DNA from: Methanobacteriota archaeon | GTDB taxonomy: Archaea; Thermoplasmatota; Poseidoniia; Poseidoniales; Poseidoniaceae | Assembly (NCBI GenBank): GCA_018662715.1 | Contig: JABJFP010000090.1 | Coordinates: 1 to 15,176, forward strand | Length of the DNA stretch: 15,176 bases | Reading direction: 5' to 3' | In this document: piece after piece, positions 5,964-12,599 of the stretch | Position numbering within the stretch: the first letter of the stretch is position 1 | Layout of the letters: every line of letters starts with the position of its first letter | Made by a program: the position numbers and the translations under genes | Notes under the pieces: generated by a model | Database searches by the model: none | What the model was told of the DNA's origin: nothing | What the model saw: the letters and a program-made list of their open reading frames with translations, nothing else

Positions 5964-8801
5964 TCACACCTTTGGAGGGGGCAAGTATGGATAGTTAGCA
6001 TGCCCTATTGACTCAGCGGGTTCTACTTCTTGGGGGACTGAGGGGGAAAAGGCATCCATTGAAGGAGGAGCGAGAGGTTTGGATGCATCTGTAAGAAGGG
6101 TTTCTTGATGAACATCGTTGAAATTGCCGATCAAATTTAGACCGTCATCTGTTTGAGAACGCTTGTAGTAAAACCCTCCAGCACCGATTAAACCGATGAG
6201 AAGCATCAATCGGAAAATTACATCAAACCATGAATCAAGTGATGCTTGATTTGGAAATGTATCCAAAGCATTTGCAATGCCATCACCATCGGCATCGTAC
6301 TTCCCTTGAGCGTCAAAGGGGAATTGATCAGCGTTATCTCCAAGACCGTCTCCATCGGAATCAAGCCATTCATAGGCACTGTTCGGGAAGGCATCTGCAT
6401 TGTCTCCAACACCATCAACATCACTGTCAAGACATTCCGCTGGGTCATTTAGGAACACGTCTCCGTTATCTCCACATCCATCTCCATCGGTGTCAATCCA
6501 TTCTGTAGCATCTTCGGGGAAGACATCGGCATTATCTCCCACGCCCTCTCCATCGGTATCGTTCCATTCGTTTGGGTCCGAAGGGAAAGCATCGCGATTA
6601 TCTCCGTAAGAATCATTGTCTTTGTCAGCCCAATCGGTTGAATCAAATGGAAATAAGTCGCTGTTATCACCAACGCCATCCTCATCGGTATCGTTCCATT
6701 CGTTAGCGTCGTTTGGGAATCGGTCATTGGTATCTGCGTAGCCATCTCCGTCACGGTCCGGGCATCCGAGCGGATACAAAGAAAGGCCGTAAAGTAGGAA
6801 ACATGCATCTCCATTATCGCCCACCCCGTCGTCATCTGAGTCCATCCATTCATCTTCATCTTCTGGGAAACGGTCTGCGTTGTCACCGTAGCCATCTTTG
6901 TCCGAATCGAGACATTCAGTTCGGTCAAACGGGAACTCATCCCCATTATCGCCGCATCCATCACGGTCAATATCGCTCCACTCGTTTGGGTCAAGTGGGA
7001 ACATATCATTTCCGTCCAAATAAGAATCACCGTCTGTGTCGGGAACGCGCGGGTCGCTACCAATTGCTGCTTCAGCGTCATTATCCAAGCCATCTCCGTC
7101 AATATCACTGTCTTCAAGATCAGAACATCCATCACCGTCTAAGTCATTGAGATGGGCACCGGTGATTCCTTGTGGGCACGTGTCACCAACATCCAATACG
7201 CCATCATTGTCGTCATCGTCGTCCTCAGTGTCTGAACAACCATCAGCATCGTAATCGATGAGTGAAGGGCTAAACGGGCACGGGTCTACAAAATCATTGA
7301 GTCCGTCATGATCTGAATCCCTCTGTACTGCTGAGCAACCCGTAGCGTTGACACTGTCTCCAGCCGCAGTATTTGGGCATGCATCAATGCCGTTAACGAC
7401 ACCATCTGAATCGTCATCCAGTTGATTCCAAGAGCAACCTTGTTGATTGGCCTGTTCTGTTTCATCGGTCCAAGGGCATTGGTCAAGTGAGTTCACAATA
7501 CCGTCCCCATCTCGGTCAGGAGTGCCAATTGATTCAACAGCATACCTTGCGATGAATTTGTGCATCACTCGAGTTGGGTGTGCTTTGTCAAAAAAGAGGT
7601 ACTCGTCTGGATTTGGAACGATTGTACTTGCGCTGTTGCATATTGGAAGGGGCAAGAGGGTAGAACCACCCGAACAAGCTGCATCTTGAGTATTGGTGAG
7701 TCCGAGTGCTTCCTTGTGGAGAACGATATCGTGGAAGATTGACCATGCATCAATGGTGTGAATCGTCAGTCCTAATTCAATGCGTAAATCTACAACCAGA
7801 GCGTCTAATTTGGTGTTATAGTCAATCACTTCATCGCGGATGGTGGCTTGTTGTGAAGCACTTCTGCTGAGTATTTCTGGAGTCATCTCCAGAGGTGGAA
7901 GATTTGGAACGATGAGCGTGCGTGCACCGGCCCCATGCAATTGTCGGATGTGAGATTCCATATTGGCAGAAATCGTGTTGGCGTTAGCAGTGCCGTAGAG
8001 AAAATCATTTCCTCCCGCCCAAAGTGAAACGACAGCATTGGAAGGTATGGTTGATTGAACGCTACCAAGATAATTTGTGATTTGAGTTCCTACATTTGGA
8101 ATCACAAGATATGCATAACCACTTCCTGTTTGTGCCCCACCAAATGCTCGGTTATCTCCTGCTGCAGTTCCCGAGCCGATGCTCACGGTCGTACCGTAAG
8201 CATCGTCCATGTAGCCAAACCAAACTTCACCGTTTGAGAACCGGCCCTGCCAATATGGCGGTACATCGGGCGTGTTGAGAAATGAATTTTTTGCGTTACC
8301 CATATCGGACAATGAGTCTCCAAACGAGAGAAGAGTTGCAACATTTGGTACCATGACCTGTTCAAAAACCATGAATTCAACTGTTGCTTCGCCGATGATG
8401 TTTCCATTTTGTGCTCGGATTTCAGTTTCAAACGAATGGAAGTGGGAGCCGCTGTAAAACGTTCCGAGATGGACCTCAAACGTGGTGAATGTCCCAGCTG
8501 CTTGGAATTGATGGGTTCCGTTGAGTATTTGAGAACCATCTTCATCTAAAAGAGACCATGAGGCAGTAAGGGCTTGTTGGTAAGGAGCATCTCGTAAAGA
8601 ATAGTCAATGATAACGGTTTCATTTGAGAACCAATCGAAACGTTCCAGAGAAACATCGGTGCTCATTGCTCGGCCGCTGCCGCTAGATGCCGCTACCCAA
8701 GAGGGGGACAACAAGACAAAGAGAAGTGCCCAAATGTGCCATCTCACAGTGTTGCTAGTTCTTATCACTTGAAAGGTCTTCCCACGGCATTCACTTCGCA
8801 A
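5964..8801 (-). CDS. Membrane-anchored GDSL esterase with thrombospondin-type-3-like calcium-binding repeats
   Basis: A 945-residue exported protein. An N-terminal signal segment (about 20-40, WALLFVLLSPSWVAAS) precedes a beta-rich domain (45-148). Residues 155-425 form a GDSL/SGNH esterase domain with all expected blocks: nucleophile S163 in GDSLSD, block II Gly in AFGGAQT (about 219-225), N265 in GGNDF, and catalytic D405-K-A-H408. Residues 428-606 hold thrombospondin type 3-like calcium loops (DxDxDG, with Cys-Pro pairs). Residues 607-854 form a 22-residue tandem array. A single membrane helix (about 858-881, ending YYKR) leaves a 64-residue cytoplasmic tail ending PPPKV. The protein probably anchors an esterase at the outer face on a calcium-stiffened stalk; the substrate is unknown. 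The start is uncertain: GTG codons at 8768 and 8747 would give a shorter, more typical signal peptide. The CPBP protease gene follows 4 bases downstream. Confidence 0.92.
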   Translation of the reverse strand: MRSECRGKTFQVIRTSNTVRWHIWALLFVLLSPSWVAASSGSGRAMSTDVSLERFDWFSNETVIIDYSLRDAPYQQALTASWSLLDEDGSQILNGTHQFQAAGTFTTFEVHLGTFYSGSHFHSFETEIRAQNGNIIGEATVEFMVFEQVMVPNVATLLSFGDSLSDMGNAKNSFLNTPDVPPYWQGRFSNGEVWFGYMDDAYGTTVSIGSGTAAGDNRAFGGAQTGSGYAYLVIPNVGTQITNYLGSVQSTIPSNAVVSLWAGGNDFLYGTANANTISANMESHIRQLHGAGARTLIVPNLPPLEMTPEILSRSASQQATIRDEVIDYNTKLDALVVDLRIELGLTIHTIDAWSIFHDIVLHKEALGLTNTQDAACSGGSTLLPLPICNSASTIVPNPDEYLFFDKAHPTRVMHKFIARYAVESIGTPDRDGDGIVNSLDQCPWTDETEQANQQGCSWNQLDDDSDGVVNGIDACPNTAAGDSVNATGCSAVQRDSDHDGLNDFVDPCPFSPSLIDYDADGCSDTEDDDDDNDGVLDVGDTCPQGITGAHLNDLDGDGCSDLEDSDIDGDGLDNDAEAAIGSDPRVPDTDGDSYLDGNDMFPLDPNEWSDIDRDGCGDNGDEFPFDRTECLDSDKDGYGDNADRFPEDEDEWMDSDDDGVGDNGDACFLLYGLSLYPLGCPDRDGDGYADTNDRFPNDANEWNDTDEDGVGDNSDLFPFDSTDWADKDNDSYGDNRDAFPSDPNEWNDTDGEGVGDNADVFPEDATEWIDTDGDGCGDNGDVFLNDPAECLDSDVDGVGDNADAFPNSAYEWLDSDGDGLGDNADQFPFDAQGKYDADGDGIANALDTFPNQASLDSWFDVIFRLMLLIGLIGAGGFYYKRSQTDDGLNLIGNFNDVHQETLLTDASKPLAPPSMDAFSPSVPQEVEPAESIGHANYPYLPPPKV
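5967..5970 (-). promoter_or_regulatory. Ribosome binding site that decides the CPBP start
   Basis: GGTG on the minus strand sits 7 bases before the ATG at 5959 and directly abuts the TGA stop of the upstream GDSL gene. This supports the 5959 start over the 6001 start and suggests coupled translation. Confidence 0.5.
6240..6983 (-). repeat. 66-bp coding tandem repeat encoding 22-residue calcium-binding units
   Basis: Eleven consecutive units encode residues 607-854 of the GDSL surface protein. Nine units are exactly 22 residues, with consensus E-W-x-D-x-D-x-D-G-x-G-D-N-x-D-x-F-P-x-D-x-x. Unit 3 is expanded to 30 residues with a Leu/Tyr-rich, Cys-containing insert, and unit 4 is cut to 20. A 22-bp exact match starting at 6551 and again at 6683 is offset by 132 bp, exactly two units, which points to recent block duplication. 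The regular Asp spacing is that of calcium-binding loops. Confidence 0.9.
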
Positions 8802-8830
8802 CAGTGATAGGGCCGCCTCAGTGAGTCACT
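8765..8830. promoter_or_regulatory. Cluster of TCACT/AGTGA pentamers in a divergent control region
   Basis: The pentamer TCACT or its complement AGTGA occurs at 8765-8769, 8791-8795, 8803-8807, 8820-8824 and 8826-8830. The copies at 8791 and 8803 form an inverted pair with a 7-base spacer. The last two form the 11-bp perfect palindrome AGTGAGTCACT, three bases before the operon's first ATG. The region separates, or lies at the 5' end of, two divergent genes. If the GDSL gene starts at its GTG at 8747, all five copies are non-coding. An operator for a dimeric regulator is a reasonable guess, but no regulator gene is visible. Confidence 0.35.
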
Positions 8831-8833
8831 CAT

Positions 8834-9580
8834 ATGCCCGTTGACCGTATGCAGTGGGGAGCGGAAGAATGGCAGTACGCTGATCTCTACATGCCTGACG
8901 ACCCGTCACCGTTTCAACGAAATGTTGGTGTCCCTTGCATCATGCTGATTCACGGTGGTTTTTGGAAAGAAAAATATACGCTGGATTTGATGCAGCCCAT
9001 CGCTGAAGACTTGGCTGAGGCTGGGGTTGCTGTATGGAACATCGAATTCAAGCGCTGGACAGATGGCGATGAAGGTGTTTGGATGGACACATTGTCCGAC
9101 GTATTGCGTGCGTGGGGACAACTCGCACTCCTCCCTGGAATTGACATCACACGCTCAATGGTAATGGGGCACTCCGCTGGCGGTCAACTCGCACTCATTC
9201 TTGCGGCAAAGGCAGACCGAAAACCATGGCTTGCCATTGCCCAAGCGCCTCTTACAGACCTCGTGGGTGCAGACCATGCTCGTCTTTCGGATGAAGGAGA
9301 TGCCGTGCGAAAATGGTTGGGTTGTTCACCCGATGAAAACCCTGAAGCGTGGTCACGATTAAACCCCGTTGACCATCCACCAAAAACCAGCGTTCTGTTG
9401 TTTCACGGGGAGGAAGATACCGACGTACCTCTTCTCCAATCCGAAACCTATGCCCGGATTATGAAGGCAAAAGGTGCCGATGTCCAGAAGATTTGGCTTC
9501 CTGGAAACCACTATGACATTATTGATGTAGCAAGCGATGATTGGTTGGTTCAGCTTAACGCAATTCTTGATTGGTTGTAG
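8834..9580 (+). CDS. Alpha/beta-hydrolase, arylformamidase/esterase-like
   Basis: A cytoplasmic hydrolase of 248 residues with no signal peptide, first gene of a six-gene operon. The alpha/beta-hydrolase signatures are complete: the oxyanion motif HGGFW (40-44), nucleophile elbow GHSAGG with Ser114, acidic residue Asp195 in HGEEDTDVP, and His226 in GNHYD. The HGG-W plus GHSAGG combination is shared by hormone-sensitive-lipase-like esterases and by animal/fungal-type kynurenine formamidase (AFMID), which cleaves N-formylkynurenine. It is unrelated to bacterial KynB. The ALDH8-like enzyme in the same operon makes a formamidase or amide/ester hydrolase role attractive, but specificity cannot be read from the sequence. 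The ATG at 8834 was chosen because the palindrome immediately upstream limits any extension; Met6 is a possible alternative. Confidence 0.85.
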   Translation: MPVDRMQWGAEEWQYADLYMPDDPSPFQRNVGVPCIMLIHGGFWKEKYTLDLMQPIAEDLAEAGVAVWNIEFKRWTDGDEGVWMDTLSDVLRAWGQLALLPGIDITRSMVMGHSAGGQLALILAAKADRKPWLAIAQAPLTDLVGADHARLSDEGDAVRKWLGCSPDENPEAWSRLNPVDHPPKTSVLLFHGEEDTDVPLLQSETYARIMKAKGADVQKIWLPGNHYDIIDVASDDWLVQLNAILDWL

Positions 9581-9615
9581 CGAAGGGCTATGACCATCGG
9601 CTTCTTGGGCGAGGT

Positions 9616-10431
9616 ATGGACCTGCTTGGAACTGACTTCCCATATGCCCAAGGCGCCCTTAACGGCAAGCATGCAATGGTTTGTGGAGCCAGTAAAGGAA
9701 TCGGCGCTGCTACTGCAAAAATGATGGCAAAGGCAGGTGCAAATGTCACTGTTTGTGCCAGAAACGAAGCGGCTCTCAATGAACTCGTAGAAGAATTGGC
9801 GACCCTCGGCAAGGGAACACATACTGCGCTCCAACTCGACCTTGAAGACACGGAAAACCTAACCTCTGCCGTCCACTCATTGATTGAATCAACAGGCCCA
9901 GTACATATTCTCATCAACAATGCGGGAGGTCCTCCGGGGGGCCCTCTCATGAACAACAAGGTCGGTGATTTCGAAGCACCCTTCAGGCGCCACCTTCACG
10001 CAGCACACACATTAGTTCAAGCGCTTGCACCTCAAATGGAAGAACAAGGATACGGCCGCATCATCCAAATCATTTCCACCTCAGTCAAAGAACCGATCCC
10101 CAACATTGGGCTATCAAACACGCTCCGTGGCGCTATGGCTTCGTGGGCGAAATCTCTGTCGAATGAATTGCATCCCTCAATCACGATCAACAACGTCCTA
10201 CCTGGATTCACCAATACCTCCCGTTTGGATTCACTTGCTCAATCCATTCAAGAGCGAACCGGTAAAACTGCAGAGGAAGTTCAGGACACTTGGCTCTCGC
10301 AAGTGCCGATAAAGCGCTTGATTGACCCTCTAGAAACTGCAAGTGCAATCGTCTTCTTGACACTCCCAGCATCAGGCGGCATCCGTGGTGTCAGTCTCGC
10401 AGTTGATGGCGGTCGACTTCGCTCAATTTGA
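9616..10431 (+). CDS. Short-chain dehydrogenase/reductase-like protein with non-canonical active site
   Basis: A 271-residue Rossmann-fold protein. The nucleotide-binding motif G24-A-S-K-G-I-G30 and the structural N101-N-A-G104 are present, as is a C-terminal GVSLAVDGG strand typical of SDRs. The catalytic Tyr-x-x-x-Lys is replaced by S167-N-T-L-R171, with S154/T155/S156 at the usual Ser position. This SN--R form matches the beta-ketoacyl-reductase-like SDR subgroup described as lacking the normal catalytic tetrad (CDD cd05344, from memory). It may therefore not be a standard dehydrogenase. The ATG at 9616 gives the MDL beginning common in that subgroup; the frame is also open to a TTG at 9571 overlapping the previous gene. 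It lies 35 bases after the hydrolase and 9 before the TPR gene. Confidence 0.88.
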   Translation: MDLLGTDFPYAQGALNGKHAMVCGASKGIGAATAKMMAKAGANVTVCARNEAALNELVEELATLGKGTHTALQLDLEDTENLTSAVHSLIESTGPVHILINNAGGPPGGPLMNNKVGDFEAPFRRHLHAAHTLVQALAPQMEEQGYGRIIQIISTSVKEPIPNIGLSNTLRGAMASWAKSLSNELHPSITINNVLPGFTNTSRLDSLAQSIQERTGKTAEEVQDTWLSQVPIKRLIDPLETASAIVFLTLPASGGIRGVSLAVDGGRLRSI

Positions 10432-10435
10432 GGTG
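10430..10435 (+). promoter_or_regulatory. Stop-overlapping Shine-Dalgarno for the TPR gene
   Basis: GAGGTG lies 5 bases before the ATG at 10441 and begins inside the TGA stop of the SDR gene. It supports the start and implies coupled translation. Confidence 0.6.
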
Positions 10436-10440
10436 AAACC

Positions 10441-11292
10441 ATGGTCAATGAACTGTCTCCCGAACGTGCACGGCAAGTGTTGGACATGCTCACTCATGGC
10501 GGAGCGATGGACGGAATCAATACGTCCCTAGCCCTACGACTCATACCACTTGCATCAGAACTTGGAGACGATGAACTCGTGAACCGACTCTTGGACCACG
10601 CATCCGTTGTCGCTGAAGACGATATTGAGCGCGGTTGGGCACGATTTGAAGGGATGAAAGTCATGAATGCGTCAGCAAATAACATGCTTGTCCTTGCTGA
10701 AAGTGCTGAAACAATGGACCTCGGAAATCCACTTGCTGCTGCGGTTCATCATCACGTCGCTCTGTTGCACATGTCGGATGGAGCATTGGATGAAGCACGA
10801 GCCATCGCGACTCGTTCACTTCGTTTGCGAGAGCAACTGCAAGACCTCAATGGCATGGCCTACGGCCTTGCTTTATTGATGGCGATCGCCAAGAAACAAA
10901 ACGATTTTGAAACCGCTATTGCACTTGGAACCGAGCGACTGGAATTGGTCACTAAACTCGGAAAGCACGTCGTCCAGATGGAAGCAGTAGCAGAACTCGC
11001 TCACTGTAAAGCGACAATCGGTGAATTTGAGGCATCACGAGAACTCTACAACGATTCGCTTGAACAAGCTGTTGAACTTGGAAGTATTTCTGGCCAACTC
11101 GTTGCCCGATGGGGACTTGCTGACCTTGCTGAAATTGGGGAAGATTACGAATCAGCTATGCTGGTTCTCTCCGATTTACTCCACGTGTACATGGCGGAGG
11201 GTCTACCTGCACCGCAGCAAGTAAAAAAGCGCATTGAGGCTCTAACGCAACTCAAACCGTCTGCACAAAAAGGGGACGAAGGTTCACAATAA
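10441..11292 (+). CDS. TPR-repeat protein of unknown function
   Basis: An all-helical cytoplasmic protein of 283 residues without signal peptide or membrane helix. At least four tetratricopeptide-like helical pairs can be recognised at about 98-133 (GALDEARAIA), 138-173 (NDFETAIALG), 178-213 (GEFEASRELY) and 218-253 (EDYESAMLVL), with the Gly/Ala-x-x-x-A spacing of TPRs. The N-terminal hundred residues look like further degenerate helical repeats, and the tail (271-283) is charged and probably disordered. TPR proteins are scaffolds, so it may hold the operon's enzymes together or sense a ligand; nothing in the sequence decides this. It lies 9 bases after the SDR gene, and a non-enzymatic scaffold inside a catabolic-looking operon is unusual. 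Confidence 0.82.
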   Translation: MVNELSPERARQVLDMLTHGGAMDGINTSLALRLIPLASELGDDELVNRLLDHASVVAEDDIERGWARFEGMKVMNASANNMLVLAESAETMDLGNPLAAAVHHHVALLHMSDGALDEARAIATRSLRLREQLQDLNGMAYGLALLMAIAKKQNDFETAIALGTERLELVTKLGKHVVQMEAVAELAHCKATIGEFEASRELYNDSLEQAVELGSISGQLVARWGLADLAEIGEDYESAMLVLSDLLHVYMAEGLPAPQQVKKRIEALTQLKPSAQKGDEGSQ

Positions 11293-11342
11293 CGGAACGC
11301 ACGAATTATGAGCCAAGGCGATATGGAAGGAACGGTGGACAA

Positions 11343-12590
11343 ATGGAACATGACATTTTCTTTTCAATTTCTCAAACCCCCGATGAAGAGGGGCACATCC
11401 CTTCTGAAGCAACCATGTTTCAAAATTACTTTCAACAATTAGAATGTGCAGACCGTCTCGGCTTTAACGTCGGTTGGCTCGCTCAAGCCCACCTTTCTAC
11501 CGAGGAACAGAAATCGAATTCAAGACCGGTTGTCCCACACTGGCAGGGAGAGGTCGGCCTCTGCACTGATTTCCCACAACTTGCTCTTGAGTCATTTCGG
11601 CGAACTTCAAACATCGAGATGGGGAGCGCAGTCATGGCAATATTGGCCTCCGGCGGACCGATTGCTCAAGCCGAGCGAATTGGAAACGTCCTCACCTACC
11701 TTGGCATGAACCCAGATGAACACCGTAAACTCCACGTTGGCTTTTCTGCGGGTCGGTTTGAATTTATGGCGCGCCCTTACGGAGTTGTTCCACGTAACTC
11801 AATCGAAGAAGCTGCTTGGCCTGCGCTACGCGGTCAAGTGTTCATGGAAGCAGCCGAAATATTCCTTCGTTTGTTACGAGGTGACGTGATAAGCACCGAG
11901 GACATCAACCCGACCATCCTAACTCGTGCGAATTTTAGAAGCGATGAGGATTGGGAGGCTGTTCAATCCGCAGCAATTGAATTTGAAGGCCTAAATGACC
12001 GTCCGGAATCCATAGAAATCCCGCCCCGTTACACCTTTGAGTCGTTGAAAATCATCCCTCAAGATTTCCGCCGAGAACTTCTCGAACTCATCATTGGGAG
12101 CCACGACCCAAGGGCACAAACTTTCGTCAATTCGATCTTACCGGTCAAGGTGTTTAACCTCTCAATTACTGCCCCGGAAATCATTGACTCCACCCATCAA
12201 CGCATGGCTGAGGTTTACCACCCTAGCGGGGGCTCTTGGCAAAGAAGAGACATGCCTCGTACCTCGTTTGTATTCCTCAACGCTGAAGATGGACTTACTC
12301 CTGAAGAACAATCAAAAGCCGCTAAAGAAGAAGCAAAGGTTGCCCTTAACGCATATTGGAACGCCCTAGAAGGAACCATTGACCCTTCAAAAGTTGAGCG
12401 TGCCACCAATAACGCACTCATTGGGAATGTCGAACAAATCGCTCAACAAATGGTTGACCGTTTCCACCCACAAGACAGGATCATGGCTTGGTTTGATTTC
12501 TTCAATCACGATTCAGACCGTGTGTGCCGTAACATGACAGCGTACATGGAACAGGTCGTCCCTAAAGTAGAATCAATGCTAAATCAATGA
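11343..12590 (+). CDS. Luciferase-like (LLM) flavin- or F420-dependent monooxygenase
   Basis: A 415-residue protein of the bacterial-luciferase-like TIM-barrel superfamily. Recognisable elements are the N-terminal strand-helix with ECADRLGFNVGWLAQAHL (34-51, where many relatives have a Glu-His-His), MGSAVMAILASGGPIAQAERI (93-113), the flavin-phosphate region VGFSAGRFEFMARPYGV (132-148), and a C-terminal GNVEQIAQQMVDRF helix before the last barrel strand. Family members use reduced FMN or coenzyme F420 to hydroxylate or cleave substrates, or to act as dehydrogenases; in archaea F420 is plausible. At 415 residues it is longer than the common 300-360, with extra sequence between about 180 and 330. 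A GGTGG 4 bases upstream supports the start. It follows the TPR gene by 50 bases. The substrate is unknown. Confidence 0.85.
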   Translation: MEHDIFFSISQTPDEEGHIPSEATMFQNYFQQLECADRLGFNVGWLAQAHLSTEEQKSNSRPVVPHWQGEVGLCTDFPQLALESFRRTSNIEMGSAVMAILASGGPIAQAERIGNVLTYLGMNPDEHRKLHVGFSAGRFEFMARPYGVVPRNSIEEAAWPALRGQVFMEAAEIFLRLLRGDVISTEDINPTILTRANFRSDEDWEAVQSAAIEFEGLNDRPESIEIPPRYTFESLKIIPQDFRRELLELIIGSHDPRAQTFVNSILPVKVFNLSITAPEIIDSTHQRMAEVYHPSGGSWQRRDMPRTSFVFLNAEDGLTPEEQSKAAKEEAKVALNAYWNALEGTIDPSKVERATNNALIGNVEQIAQQMVDRFHPQDRIMAWFDFFNHDSDRVCRNMTAYMEQVVPKVESMLNQ

Positions 12591-12594
12591 GGGA
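12589..12594 (+). promoter_or_regulatory. Stop-overlapping Shine-Dalgarno for the asparaginase gene
   Basis: GAGGGA begins inside the TGA stop of the monooxygenase gene and ends 5 bases before the ATG at 12600. This is the same arrangement as in front of the TPR gene and favours this start over Met20. Confidence 0.55.
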
Positions 12595-12599
12595 CGAAC

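Noticed and set aside
6240..6983. Possible CRISPR array because of regular 66-bp periodicity
   Set aside because: The periodicity is coding, with 22-residue units conserved at the protein level and no unique spacers between identical repeats.
6449..7135. 228-residue minus-strand open frame and several plus-strand frames (for example 6713-7150) across the repeat region
   Set aside because: They are shadow frames created by the low-complexity Asp-rich repeats of the GDSL protein; their composition is repetitive and not protein-like.
8834..9580. Assigning the gene symbol kynB or a firm kynurenine formamidase function
   Set aside because: Bacterial KynB belongs to an unrelated metal-dependent cyclase family; the alpha/beta-hydrolase motifs alone do not fix formamidase specificity.
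9571..9615. TTG start for the SDR overlapping the hydrolase stop
   Set aside because: The ATG at 9616 gives the family-like MDL start; the TTG has no ribosome binding site.
11308..11442. Small open frame starting MSQGDMEGT between the TPR and monooxygenase genes
   Set aside because: It overlaps the monooxygenase out of frame and has no ribosome binding site or recognisable composition.
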